DNA of 64,000 nucleotides, taken from positions 1 through 64,000 of IMG/VR virus record IMGVR_UViG_3300035659_001663; one strand, 5' to 3'. Below are positions 15,166 to 25,700 of this stretch, one piece after another. Made by a program: the position numbers and the translations under genes. Below the pieces are notes generated by a model. It saw nothing but the letters and a program-made list of their open reading frames with translations, ran no database searches and was not told the DNA's origin. This stretch comes from a virus. Position 1 is the first letter of the stretch, and each line of letters begins with the position of its first letter.

Positions 15166-16938
15166 ATGGACTCGATAGTTGATAAAATTGCAAGTGAAAT
15201 TCTTGCAAGTGAAAAAGAGGCAGTCTCGCCTCCAGGGTGGTCTGGAACTGTACGTGCCATGAAACACCATAAGGACATTACTAATCCTTGGGCATTGTGC
15301 TTCACAGCAGATACTAAAGTTTTATTGTTTGATGGTAGAAGCTTGACCATGAAAGAGTTAGTTGATGAATTTGGAATTGAAAAAAGTACTTATGTATTTT
15401 CTTATGATATTCAAAATGACAAGATTGTAGCAGGCGTTGCTCATGATTTTAGACGAACAGCTGAAGGTGCTAAATTAGTAGAAGTTACATTAGATAATGG
15501 TAAAAAAATTCGTTGTACATTGTCTCATATGTTTTTGATGAATGACGGTTCATATAAAGAAGCTCAAGATTTACAATCTGGTGAATCTTTGATGCCGATT
15601 TATTTTGATGTTCATGAAGGATCATTTTGTGATGGTTATAAACGTGCATGGTCAAAGGATAATAAAAAGCATTTTGTTCATAGAATAGCAGCTAAATATA
15701 AGTTTGGAAAAGAGTGGTCGAAAGGTTTTATCATTCATCACAATAATTTTGATAAGAATAATAATAGTCCAGATAATTTGAAATTGATGACATGTGCTGA
15801 ACACTCTACTTTTCATAGAACTGCTGATAAAGCACAACATTTAGTTGATTATAATAAATCAGACGCGGGTCGTGCATTGGCAGCAGTTACAGGTAAGAGA
15901 AACATGAAGAAGTTGTGGAGTGAGCGTCGTGAAGAAATGATTGTAAATTGTAAGAAAAATGGTTCAAAAGGCGGTGATTGTGGTAAGTATGCATTACTTA
16001 AATATAATAAATCGCAAGCTGCTATTGATTCAATGAGTCGTAGAAATCTAGATGGATCAATAATAACAGCTAAAATGATAAAAATAGCTAAAAAAATATT
16101 AGATTTTGGATTAGGAATAAATGAAGCTACATGGAACGAGCATAAAGGATATAAAAGCAACCCATCGTTTAATAAATTATTAGAAATGTTTGGGTCAGTA
16201 AGTAATTTTCTTGAAAAATTTAACGTTAATATTGTTTACAGTACGCGAGTTAAATATAATTGTCTAAAGATTACAAAAAGAATTTTAGAGAAGAACCTGC
16301 CTATTAATGATACTACTTGGGATAAATACAAGCGATCGTTTAAAAATCCTCATTTGTTAATAGCCATTGAACTGTTTGGTTCAATAGATAATTTAATATT
16401 TGAGACTGAAAAAAAATATGATCTAATTACAAATCACAAAGTTGTCAGTGTCAATCGGCTTGAATGCGTAGAAGATGTATACGATTTTATAGTCAACAAT
16501 TATCATAATTTTGCACTCGATGCCGGAGTGTTTGTACATAATAGTCATTGGATGGCTAAGCAGAAGCCGGGCGCAAAATGGGGACCTGGCGGAAAACTGA
16601 AAAAGTCTCCAGAACCGCATTATAAACCAGAGAAGAAAAAGAAGAAGTCTGATAATGAGAATATTGATAAGGTTGCTGAAATTGCAGATGAAGTAATTGC
16701 AGAAGTCATGACCGGACCTGCGATACCGGTTACTCCCATAACAGAGTCTACACGCAAATTTTCAACAGTTGATTCAATTAAGACTGATGACGGCTACATT
16801 ACAATCAAAGCTAATTATGATGAAAAAGATGGCGAAGTTATTCTTGAAGAATATGTTGTGGACAAAGATGGCGATGTTCAGACATATAATAATGTAGATG
16901 ATTTTACTGACAGATTGGTAAGTGAAGGACTGCTCTAA
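15166..16938 (+). CDS. Phage protein with NPWAL motif, interrupted by an intein
   Basis: The precursor starting at the ATG at 15166, with strong AAAAGGAG upstream, has 590 residues. The frame is open further up to an ATG at 15028 that lacks a ribosome binding site, giving 636 residues. After removal of the intein the product joins TNPWAL to SHWMAKQKPG, a small basic protein whose NPWAL-type motif recurs in phage proteins, with an acidic C-terminal domain. The role of the mature protein is unknown. It follows two small virion-like genes. A strong hairpin lies after the stop. Confidence 0.75.
   Translation: MDSIVDKIASEILASEKEAVSPPGWSGTVRAMKHHKDITNPWALCFTADTKVLLFDGRSLTMKELVDEFGIEKSTYVFSYDIQNDKIVAGVAHDFRRTAEGAKLVEVTLDNGKKIRCTLSHMFLMNDGSYKEAQDLQSGESLMPIYFDVHEGSFCDGYKRAWSKDNKKHFVHRIAAKYKFGKEWSKGFIIHHNNFDKNNNSPDNLKLMTCAEHSTFHRTADKAQHLVDYNKSDAGRALAAVTGKRNMKKLWSERREEMIVNCKKNGSKGGDCGKYALLKYNKSQAAIDSMSRRNLDGSIITAKMIKIAKKILDFGLGINEATWNEHKGYKSNPSFNKLLEMFGSVSNFLEKFNVNIVYSTRVKYNCLKITKRILEKNLPINDTTWDKYKRSFKNPHLLIAIELFGSIDNLIFETEKKYDLITNHKVVSVNRLECVEDVYDFIVNNYHNFALDAGVFVHNSHWMAKQKPGAKWGPGGKLKKSPEPHYKPEKKKKKSDNENIDKVAEIADEVIAEVMTGPAIPVTPITESTRKFSTVDSIKTDDGYITIKANYDEKDGEVILEEYVVDKDGDVQTYNNVDDFTDRLVSEGLL
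15298..16542 (+). mobile_element. Intein with HNH homing endonuclease
   Basis: A 415-residue in-frame intein. It begins with Cys1 (CFTADTKVLLFDGRS, block A) and has the block B region VTLDNGKKIRCTLSHMF (TxxH-like histidine). It ends with block F (LECVEDVYDFIV) and block G (GVFVHN), followed by Ser as the +1 residue. The middle carries an HNH nuclease (FIIHHNNFDKNNNSPDNL) and two related helical repeats (KILDFGLGINEATWNEHK and RILEKNLPINDTTWDKYK) that probably bind DNA. All residues needed for splicing appear present, so it is likely active. Inteins of this type spread by cutting intein-free alleles. Confidence 0.9.
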
Positions 16939-16943
16939 CTATT

Positions 16944-16979
16944 ATGTTGTCGGTCAATTATAATATTGACTGACAACAT
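16944..16979 (+). terminator. Long hairpin after the intein-containing gene
   Basis: A 14-bp stem with one wobble (ATGTTGTCGGTCAA with TTGACTGACAACAT) and an 8-nt loop lies shortly after the stop. It is not followed by a clear T-run. It could act in either direction. Confidence 0.5.
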
Positions 16980-17076
16980 CTTCATCAATTGCTGCAATAA
17001 TTTCTTCATCTAGTACTTCTTTTGATAAATTCGCACTATTATATTGATATGGTCGAAATCTGTAAAGAGGGTCAAC

Positions 17077-17964
17077 ATGCTTTACATTACACAACGTACG
17101 AATAGACATATAGTAAAGAAATTAAGCACTACTTCATTACCAGCAGTCTATGTAAGTCATTTTGGTACGTTTGAAGTTAAAGGCAGTGGTCTTACTACGT
17201 TTGATAATCCTTGGGGCGTTACACATGATACTTCAAATAACATTTATGTTTGTGACTTTGAGAATCAACGTATAACAAAATTTGATTCGTCTTTAGCATA
17301 CATAACTAGTTATGATACTCGAACTGCAGGTGATTCTGCGATTGGAAATCCCTGTGCAATATTATTTGACATTACTACTGGTAACTTATATGTTGCAGGC
17401 GTTTTTGATGATGCTTATGTTAGAATCCAAAGATTCACAACATCATTAACTAGTGTTAGAATTAGTGGTAACTTAAATACTGCTGGTCAAATGTGGTTTA
17501 GACCTACTGGAATATGCCGCGGATTTATTTCAGGCAGACTTCTAGTTGCAGGTTGTAATCTTGGACTGTTTCAAACCATAGAAACTTCATCGTTTTCTTC
17601 ATTTACTACAGAGAATATTGTAGGTGAGACGACATCATGGCCTCAGTTGTTTACGACTACAACATATAATTCAGTGATAAAGCATTCAAATGGCAATGTA
17701 TATGTTAATAATGGTCGTCAAATCTTACGCGTGTCCAATACTTCACCGACAATGACTAATATTGGAGACTCAAATGTGATTAGCAATAGTTTAATTAGTG
17801 GATTGAAAGAAGGTACTGGTGGATCAATTTTGACATATTTGAATGATAAGCAAAAGATAATTAGATTTAATGAGAACATGAATTTCTTAGGAGATGTTTA
17901 TTGGACAACAGGAGTAACTGTAGATTCAGACGCATATGATGTAGTTGATTTTACAGAAATTTAA
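17077..17964 (+). CDS. NHL/beta-propeller-like fibre-region protein, cassette copy 1
   Basis: A 295-residue protein from the ATG at 17077, with GAGGG upstream; a TTG at 17044 is in frame but weaker. It consists wholly of the cassette repeated in this region. The cassette starts TQRTNRHIVKK, has NHL-like strands (NPWGVTHDTSNNIYVCDFENQRITKFD), a central PTGICRGFISG motif and an IKHSNGNVYVNNGRQIL motif, and ends DAYDVVDF. Such propellers bind protein or sugar ligands. The 138-bp spacer upstream holds only a hairpin and a short minus-strand frame. A role in host recognition or as a fibre-attached module is inferred from the fused copies nearby. Confidence 0.7.
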   Translation: MLYITQRTNRHIVKKLSTTSLPAVYVSHFGTFEVKGSGLTTFDNPWGVTHDTSNNIYVCDFENQRITKFDSSLAYITSYDTRTAGDSAIGNPCAILFDITTGNLYVAGVFDDAYVRIQRFTTSLTSVRISGNLNTAGQMWFRPTGICRGFISGRLLVAGCNLGLFQTIETSSFSSFTTENIVGETTSWPQLFTTTTYNSVIKHSNGNVYVNNGRQILRVSNTSPTMTNIGDSNVISNSLISGLKEGTGGSILTYLNDKQKIIRFNENMNFLGDVYWTTGVTVDSDAYDVVDFTEI

Positions 17965-17978
17965 CGAGAGGTATTGCT

Positions 17979-18914
17979 ATGGCTAATAAAATTTATCTAA
18001 CACAGCGTACTAATAGGCATGTAGTAAAGAGATTAGATTCAACAGCTACGCCTGCAACATATGATTCAGCTATTTTTGGTACGTGGGGAATACCGGGATC
18101 AACAAGTAGTACATTGAATTTTCCATGGGGCGTGACTAGAGATTCAAGTGGTAGTATTTATGTATGTGACACAGAGAATAAGCGGATTGTCAAATTGGAT
18201 TCTAGTTTAGCGTATTTGACATCTTATGATACATCAGCAACAGTTGGCGTACCATATTCAATATTCTATGAACTTGCAACTAACAATATTTATGTTGTTG
18301 GTGTAGAATTGATTTATGGCGCAGCAGTTAGAATTGAGCGATTGACGACATCATTCGTACAGACATTACTTAGTAGTAATTTGGGTGTGATTAAAGACTT
18401 GTCATTTAAGCCTGTTGGCATTTGTAGAGGTGAAGCTGGAAAGATTTGGGTAGTTGGCGCTGATCTTGATATTTTTGAGACAATAGAAAGTGGATCTTTT
18501 TCACCGTTTATCACAAGATCAATTTATCGTGAGATTACAACATATCCTGAACTGTTTACTACTACTCGATATAATGGTATAGTTCATCATTCAAATGGTA
18601 GTCTTTATGTTACTAATGGCAGGAAGATAATTCGGGCATTGATATCTATTTCACCGGCGCCATTTGTAAACGTTGGAGATTCTGATTTCGTGTCAAAGAC
18701 TATTTATGGGCTTAAAGAGGGTGTTGGCGGATCATTGTTAGTGTATTGTGCTGATTCTAGTACAATTTATAATCCAGTTCGAGGCAAGCATAATCAGAAG
18801 ATTATGCGATTTGATGATGACCTGAATTTTGTTGATGATGTTTATATCGATAGTGGCAGTGCTATAACGACAGATGCTTATGAAATAATGGATTTTGTTG
18901 AAGCTACTGTTTAA
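17979..18914 (+). CDS. NHL/beta-propeller-like fibre-region protein, cassette copy 2
   Basis: A 311-residue protein with GAGAGG before the ATG, directly after copy 1 and clearly paralogous to it: TQRTNRHVVKRLD, FPWGVTRDSSGSIYVCDTENKRIVKLD, PVGICRGEAG, HHSNGSLYVTNGRKI and DAYEIMDFVE. A small insertion near the end (about 257-264) distinguishes it from the other copies. No signal peptide is present. Adjacent stand-alone copies suggest recent tandem duplication followed by divergence. Confidence 0.7.
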   Translation: MANKIYLTQRTNRHVVKRLDSTATPATYDSAIFGTWGIPGSTSSTLNFPWGVTRDSSGSIYVCDTENKRIVKLDSSLAYLTSYDTSATVGVPYSIFYELATNNIYVVGVELIYGAAVRIERLTTSFVQTLLSSNLGVIKDLSFKPVGICRGEAGKIWVVGADLDIFETIESGSFSPFITRSIYREITTYPELFTTTRYNGIVHHSNGSLYVTNGRKIIRALISISPAPFVNVGDSDFVSKTIYGLKEGVGGSLLVYCADSSTIYNPVRGKHNQKIMRFDDDLNFVDDVYIDSGSAITTDAYEIMDFVEATV

Positions 18915-19045
18915 TTTGAACAACTCATGAAAATTATTGATTGCTTGTTCAGTCAACAATTGCAATATTATAGCATCATTATGCACATGAATATTGTATT
19001 CAACATTCAGAATGATTTAGCTTAGATTTATCTAAGTTTGAAAGA

Positions 19046-19645
19046 ATGGTAAATATGAAATTACATATTCTAATGATCGATGCTCATGTAAAAGCGTATC
19101 CCGATCCTGCAAGAAGTAAAAGGATGGAGTGTATAGCTCAGGCGTATAAGATAGCTACTGAAGAGGGGCATGAGTTTGAGCTGATGCAAAACACTGAGCT
19201 ACAGCAGTATTTTGATGAGCCTATCTGGGATATGGATTATGGTCCGGTTCTTACCTTCGCGAGGATATGTGATCCGTTGAGATGGAGGAAAGCATCATAT
19301 ATTCCTAATCTACTGTACTTGGATACGGATGTGTATTTGAACTACATACCTGAAATGTTGCCAGGAAAACCATATCTTGCTGGTAACTTTATAATAGGGA
19401 CAAATGACTGCTGTGATGCGATAAAGAAAATAGTGAGAGCGGGTTATTTACCGGATGCTCACTGCATGTTTACAGATGATTGTTATATTCATTACCGATT
19501 GAGTGCTGAAAGGATAAAGCCAATTGCTCCAGAAACTTTGATGAAATACTATACAGATCCTGTCATGGTTGAAAAGAATCGTAAACCGTGGATGACTTGG
19601 ATTGAAGGAGAAGATGTGCAGATTGGGTGTGATTCATGGCGTTAA
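19046..19645 (+). CDS. Glycosyltransferase-like protein with DxD motif
   Basis: A 199-residue protein resembling the small GT32/capsular-polysaccharide-type glycosyltransferases. An N-terminal strand-helix unit (LHILMIDAHVK) leads to FARICDPLRWRKASYIPNLLYLDTDVYLNY. There the LDTDV motif (D93, D95) would bind a metal and nucleotide sugar. The later GNFIIGTNDCCDAI fits the acceptor side. An in-frame ATG at 19055 is an alternative start. Its end overlaps the fibre gene at 19636, so it may modify the fibre or cell-surface sugars. Codon use looks different from the copy 1 and copy 2 genes upstream. Confidence 0.65.
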   Translation: MVNMKLHILMIDAHVKAYPDPARSKRMECIAQAYKIATEEGHEFELMQNTELQQYFDEPIWDMDYGPVLTFARICDPLRWRKASYIPNLLYLDTDVYLNYIPEMLPGKPYLAGNFIIGTNDCCDAIKKIVRAGYLPDAHCMFTDDCYIHYRLSAERIKPIAPETLMKYYTDPVMVEKNRKPWMTWIEGEDVQIGCDSWR

Positions 19646-21381
19646 CAAAACTATTTGATTCTGTTCTATACCCACCGGGAGATATTGTAGTAGACAATTC
19701 TGGGTATGTTATTATAGATGATCCCTCTACTGGTATGTATGCTTATCAATGGACAGGTTCGACCCTATCTTTAATAACGAGTTATTTGGTACCCGCAGTT
19801 TCAATTTATGGAAACAGATCAATATACTACAACGGTACATATATCTTTAGGATAGTTGGATCTAACCTAAAAGCATACACGTTCAATGGATCTGTATTCG
19901 CAGAAGTAGGATCAATAGCTATTCCCTATAGCAGTAGCATATCTGCTATGGTAGTGCAATGGGGAGGGACACAGATTGTAATAAATTCTGCCAGTCCTTA
20001 CCCATACGGTCATATGATGCTATTTACGTTTAGCGGTAGTTTTACGTACTATGGGACCTTTACTCCAAGTCCATTTGGATTATTCGTTCCTTACACACCT
20101 CATCAAATGATGTATGGTTCCTTTACAGGAGGCACATATCAAGTTTCGGATGCTGGATATTTAGGATATGCTTCTGTATACCCAGGACCTACACCTGGTA
20201 GTATAAGTATGTTTGGAGGCGGAGGTGGAACGAAGCTCTTTAGTAAGAGAAGTGTAAAATTCTATACCTCTGGCTCTTCGGCCTTCTACGTGAATGGAAA
20301 TGTTACTAATAGATATATGGACTATGGCGGAGTAAATCTTGATTATGATGGATCATATTTATATCTTGTTTCCAATGTAAGTGGAACTCCTAAAGTTGAA
20401 AAGATAGACATAACAACTAACCCTTGTACAGTCATTGATTCCATTACTTATACTGGCACTTACTATAATGCATGTGTAGCTGGAAGAAATGACTTAATCT
20501 TTGTCAACGAATCATCTGGTCCATACCTGTCGGTATGGGGTGCACTCGTCTACTCAAAAATGTATTTAGTCCAACGAACTAATAGACATGTAGTTAAAGA
20601 ATTGAATGTTAGTAGTTTGCCAGCAATATATACTGGTAAAGAATTTGGATTATATGGTGAATCAGGGTCAAACAGTTTGATGATGAAGTTTCCAAATGGT
20701 ATTGTATCTACCATTGATGGCATATTTGTTTGTGACACGTTGAACAAAAGAATATTGAAGTTAGATGATAATTTAACATATGTAGCTGAATACAGTACAG
20801 TTAACACTATTGGTGAACCATATAAAATAATGCTTAATAGTTATTTGTATGTCGTTGGAGTGTATAATAATTTTACTAGAATTCAGAAACTAGATACTGA
20901 TTTTAGTAATCTTGGTGTAAGTGGCAATTTACATGCAATAGGACAACGTATTGATAATCCAACTGCTGTTTGTAGAGGATTTGGTAGTGACTTTATCTTA
21001 GTGACAGGTTCAATGTTAGATATTTGCGAGACTACAGAGTCATCAGGTTTTGCACCATTTGTTGTTAGACATATTGTGGGAGAAGAATCGAAAGAATATT
21101 ATGGTATGATTTATCACTCTAATGAAAATGTGTATGTTAATGATGGTCAAAAAATACTAAAGGTAAACTCTAACTATGAAAATATCGGTGATTCAAATAG
21201 GATTGCTAAGACGATTAGAGGATTGAAAGAAGATCGTGATGGTAATTTGTTAATTTATAATGTCGATCGACAAAAGATAATGAAATATGATGAAGATTTG
21301 AATTTTGTTGAGGACGTTTTTATTGGTTCTGGTAGTGGAATTGCAAATGATGCTTATGATATTGTTGATTTTTTTGGTTGA
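19636..21381 (+). CDS. Tail-fibre-like two-module protein: N-terminal beta module plus NHL cassette copy 3
   Basis: A 581-residue protein. Residues 1-308 form a Tyr/Ser/Gly-rich repeated beta module (strands such as MYAYQWTGSTLSLI and GSYLYLVSNVSGTPKV), probably another propeller. Residues 309-581 are the NHL-like cassette: YLVQRTNRHVVKE, KFPNGIVSTIDGIFVCDTLN, PTAVCRGFG, IYHSNENVYVNDGQKI, DAYDIVDF. The junction at about 20560 coincides with an internal Met and a visible change in codon style, consistent with module joining. It overlaps the glycosyltransferase gene by 10 bp. Confidence 0.7.
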   Translation: MALTKLFDSVLYPPGDIVVDNSGYVIIDDPSTGMYAYQWTGSTLSLITSYLVPAVSIYGNRSIYYNGTYIFRIVGSNLKAYTFNGSVFAEVGSIAIPYSSSISAMVVQWGGTQIVINSASPYPYGHMMLFTFSGSFTYYGTFTPSPFGLFVPYTPHQMMYGSFTGGTYQVSDAGYLGYASVYPGPTPGSISMFGGGGGTKLFSKRSVKFYTSGSSAFYVNGNVTNRYMDYGGVNLDYDGSYLYLVSNVSGTPKVEKIDITTNPCTVIDSITYTGTYYNACVAGRNDLIFVNESSGPYLSVWGALVYSKMYLVQRTNRHVVKELNVSSLPAIYTGKEFGLYGESGSNSLMMKFPNGIVSTIDGIFVCDTLNKRILKLDDNLTYVAEYSTVNTIGEPYKIMLNSYLYVVGVYNNFTRIQKLDTDFSNLGVSGNLHAIGQRIDNPTAVCRGFGSDFILVTGSMLDICETTESSGFAPFVVRHIVGEESKEYYGMIYHSNENVYVNDGQKILKVNSNYENIGDSNRIAKTIRGLKEDRDGNLLIYNVDRQKIMKYDEDLNFVEDVFIGSGSGIANDAYDIVDFFG

Positions 21382-21426
21382 ACAGAACAGTATTCTATTG
21401 TTTTTATCTGTCATCTAATTGTAAGT

Positions 21427-22761
21427 ATGGAAAAACTAACAACTAAACTCACTGTCGAGACTGATAATGGAAGGCCTGCAAGCTCTCCGTCTTTGATTGT
21501 TAAGCCGACAGGTCAAAAATTTGTTTTTTATACAAAACAGTTCACGTCTGGAAGAACAAGTGATTCTAATGTGACTTTTACATTGCCAAATATTGTTAAT
21601 ATAGAAGCGGGCAGTGGAACACTTAATAGTATTGTAATTTCATGGAGTGCAGTTTCTCCGACAGTAAGTTATAATTCATTTGATATTGTTTATGTCGATT
21701 CTTCTGGCAATGTGATTGTTTCAGATACTTGGGACATGACAACTATAGCTTCATCTATAGTTCTTGCATACGTTTATGTAGGCGGATCTGCAATTACGTC
21801 TCTTGAACAAGTGGAAAAGATGGGTCTTTATGTTTATTCTCAGAAGCAAGTATTAGTAGGTTCTGTGTGGCAGTGGATTGATCAGGAATACCTTGTAAAT
21901 ACAGGAGAACAACCAAGAGCTTTTTATGATCAGGCAAGTGACAAGATTTATTTACAGTATAAAAAGGATAGTTCAGTTTACTTACGGATATTTGATCCTT
22001 CTGATGAATTGTCTTGGAGATACATACCGAATACATTTATTCAGGCTCCAAACATAGTTCATTTGAATCGTGACCCTCAAGCATCTATACAGTTTATTGC
22101 TGGCGCTGGTGATTTTGCAGACCAGACTGTACTTGATGCTGAGTTATTTCCATTGAGCGCAACAGGTCTTAGTTTTCAGTTAGTTAGCACTGTTTTTGAA
22201 TCATTTATTTACATTCCGTATCTTACAGGTAGTTATCTTCAGTATCTTCATTATCCCTATACCATAGAGATAGGTCATTTAAGTGGGGGTAATTTTGTAG
22301 TTGAAGATTCTGTTGTTATGAGTGACAATGACACTTATGATAGATGGCATAAATGGACAGGAACTCTTGGTCTAAAGTATCTCAGGGTAAGATGTTTCTC
22401 GTCTTTGATGGGTGGAGAATACTTTACCCCGCCTGCCAATTACAAACAGGTTTTGATATTTGATCCTTTTGAGTACCAAGAGACTATCGGGAATACTGAG
22501 AATATACAGATACTTACTGAGCCAGTTAATTTTGAGGCTTCAAGTGCGAAGTTAGGGCAAATAATCAAGACCTTCGAGTACGAAGAGTCCAGGGATTTTG
22601 AACAAGATGCTGTTTTATTTGAAGTAGGGACAGGATCTTTTGGACAGATAACAAAAACTTTTGAATACGAAGAGTCCAGGGATTTTGAGCAAGATACTAT
22701 TCCTGCATTTCAGGTAGGCGCTGGATATAGTGCTATTATGACTACTGTAAATATATCGTAA
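21427..22761 (+). CDS. Tail-fibre-like protein with C-terminal tandem repeat
   Basis: A 444-residue beta-rich protein with no signal peptide and a weak ribosome binding site. Residues 60-100 look like a fibronectin-type strand pair (SIVISWSAVSPTVSYNSFDIVYVDSSG is only a partial match). Near the C-terminus a unit of about 30 residues occurs twice, each with KTFEYEESRDFEQD; the DNA of the two copies is nearly identical over that core (22573-22610 and 22657-22694). It sits between other fibre-like genes and is probably a tail appendage part; the function is inferred from context. Confidence 0.55.
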   Translation: MEKLTTKLTVETDNGRPASSPSLIVKPTGQKFVFYTKQFTSGRTSDSNVTFTLPNIVNIEAGSGTLNSIVISWSAVSPTVSYNSFDIVYVDSSGNVIVSDTWDMTTIASSIVLAYVYVGGSAITSLEQVEKMGLYVYSQKQVLVGSVWQWIDQEYLVNTGEQPRAFYDQASDKIYLQYKKDSSVYLRIFDPSDELSWRYIPNTFIQAPNIVHLNRDPQASIQFIAGAGDFADQTVLDAELFPLSATGLSFQLVSTVFESFIYIPYLTGSYLQYLHYPYTIEIGHLSGGNFVVEDSVVMSDNDTYDRWHKWTGTLGLKYLRVRCFSSLMGGEYFTPPANYKQVLIFDPFEYQETIGNTENIQILTEPVNFEASSAKLGQIIKTFEYEESRDFEQDAVLFEVGTGSFGQITKTFEYEESRDFEQDTIPAFQVGAGYSAIMTTVNIS

Positions 22762-22771
22762 GGAGCTTGTC

Positions 22772-25700
22772 ATGTTCAAGAACAAAGGTTTGTACGAGTG
22801 GAAGCTAATTGAAAGCGACAAAGTTGTGGCTGAGGGGTCACAGTGGAATACTTCTACGGATCAGATGCCATTGGTGTTTGGATGTTGGGAAGGTAACGCC
22901 CTGTTCGGTAACAATCCCAGAGAGATAACGCTGTCAGGCTCTACAGTTCCAGCAGAAGACTTTCGCCAAAGATACTCCCCTTGGCAGCGCATCACTACTC
23001 TATCAAGTGGAAGATCCACATCTCTAAGTCTAGTGACCGATCCTATCTTGAATAGTGCTTATGTGCAATATCTATTTGCCCCTCCGGGTGCTCCTCGCAC
23101 TATCAGAGTTATAGGATCAAACTTTAATGTTGGTTCATCTTATCCATACGACTATGCATCTTTTATTGAGTTGTCCGTACCTATCACGCAGCAGATCAAT
23201 CAATATCTCTTTGTTAAGTACACGATTTTCCACAGTTTTACCGCAGGAGGTTACAATTCACCTAACAATCACTATATCCAGCGCAAGATTACACAGAACT
23301 TGATGTATTATGCGTGCCGAGTTTTTGGATTGAGTAATAGCGTTCAAGGGATAAGCCCGTTTAATCCACCAACCACGCTGAATAATGTGATGAGGCATAT
23401 TTGGCGATTGGATGAGGCAGCCAGCATTCAGTGGTCCGGTCCTTGTTACGGCCATAAATGGGCAAGGGACTATGCCACTACCGAGTTGGTTGGTCCAATG
23501 GGTGTTTTTGTTTTTGGCCGTCCAAGTAGAGGGTCTGATCCTACGGATATAGCTGTTACTATTGGATATTCTACCCCTTCTGATTTTGGACCCGCTATAT
23601 CTCGTGTTTTCACACATCCTTCTGGTTATATGGACCAGATTTTTAGTGATCCCGGTCACACACCGTCGTCTCAAGGGACGATTGCTTTGTCTGGAACACC
23701 TACCAATAAACATCCTATTATTGGACGTGTACGAATTACAAAGACAGGGGATGCTTCAGATATTATTGATGATACATTCACTGTATCTGGTCCTCCTACG
23801 GATACTATTGTTACAAATAGTAGTCAAGGGCATTTAGTGGATGAACTTGTTCGGTTCACTTCCACAACTACTCTTCCTGATCCATTGCTTCCTGATACTA
23901 GCTATCATATTGTTTATAAGAGCGGAACAAGCATGAAAGTATCGTCTGTTCAAGGCGGTACTCCAATTACACTTAATGATGTTGGTACTGGTATACATAC
24001 AGTTATTAGATGGAACACGGGTCGATTCTCTCTTGAACTTGAGCCGTGGTCTTACATATATAGTGCAGGTTCATGGAGAGGTTATCCGGTATGGCAGTTG
24101 TCTATGGGCGTTGATGTCGATGGCAAGATGCAAGCCCATGATAATCAGGAGAGCATAGCGGAGTATCAAGCGACGGCGAGAACAGACAACATGATAGAGG
24201 ATCAAGTTCAGGTAGGGGACTTTATCTATTCTATTCAGAAGAGCCGATCCACGGAATTGCAGAACGTGTGCCGTTGGCGTTTCTGGACCATTGAGACTTC
24301 TGAGTCGTTGTGTAAGTTTGGTACTACTGGAACAAAAGCATATCGGATGGTCAAGGTTGGTACTAATGTCTACATAGCGACATCAGATGGGTTGTACCTG
24401 TATAGCACTCTCACCCCCACTGTTGCACCGTCACTCTTGACAATTACTAATATCTTATCTAATCCAATTTATGATTTAGCGTATGACCCAATCTCAGGGT
24501 ATCTATGGTCTGGTCATACGGCAGGTCTTAGCAAGATTGATCTTGGCGCGTCTACGGCAACTCAGTATATTACGGGTATGGGCGAGAAACTTGAAGGGAT
24601 GTCTGCTGGAAGAGCACATATTGCTACAGGACAATTGGAAGCGTACAATGGCCGTGTTATACGTGGAGGTCGTCAAAGGCTTGTCGGGGATCAATATTTT
24701 ACGGATGGCGAGAAGGCTTGGGTGCTACAAGATGAAGTTCACGACGGGAACAGTATAGGATGGTGCTCTTTTGGGGGAGCCTACGATGATTCAGCAAGAG
24801 GAACGTGTCTGCGAAAAGGTACAAATGAGATTATTGATGTTTCGGGTGGTAATCTTATGAGATACACTGTTGTAGTTACCGGAGTTGGTACTGGAACTAT
24901 AACTATAGAGGACACTTGGGTTTTGGAAGGTGTTGGTGCTTATTATGAAGGATATGTGGCACAAATATCTGATAAAACATTTCAATTTTCTTTTCAGAGT
25001 AGTAGTGGTAGGTTTTATGGACAAACTTACGTCATAGGAGGATCACATGGATCGTTAATAATAGACACATCTTTTGCTAGTTGGTCCCAGGCATATCAAT
25101 ACATGGGTTGGCCTTATGCAGGTACAACTAACTGGTACGCCCATGCATTCCGCAACACTGTAGACCTTGGAAACGGAGTTATCGTCCCTATTGCTCATTT
25201 CAACTCGATGCACTATAATGCAGAACTCGGTTATCCAACACCATTTGGGTGGAGCGGTTCTGCTTGGATTAAGGACAATACTGGCGACCGTCCGATTCCA
25301 AAGACAGGTACGACTGCACTTCTTCAGGGTGTAAGTGTTGCATTCAACAACGCAACGGGCAAGCCGTGGGACCAGCAGTTTGTTTTGGGCGATAGATTTA
25401 CATGGGTTCATGGCCCCAATAAGATCAAAGACAACCTCCAGACGATGAGTGTTGCAGCTAAGAATTACCATGTTCCTGTAGATGTTGCAAATGCTATTGC
25501 ATTTCAGATTCCTGCCGCAACTCCTTACGTTAAGCACGTAACGGAAACTACTGATCCTGATTTCCGAGCTACTGACCCTGACCCGATGGTTGTGAAAGTT
25601 ATGGAGGGTGTGACGGCGTATACTTCTTATGTCCCTACAATCATATCAACGTGGTCCGTGTCTGATCTACCTAATGACACGATAGCGTGTGGTTTGAATA

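Noticed and set aside
19020-19037. Short palindrome CTTAGAT/ATCTAAG before the glycosyltransferase gene
   Set aside because: AT-rich 7-bp arms with a 2-nt loop and no T-run; too weak to call a terminator or operator.
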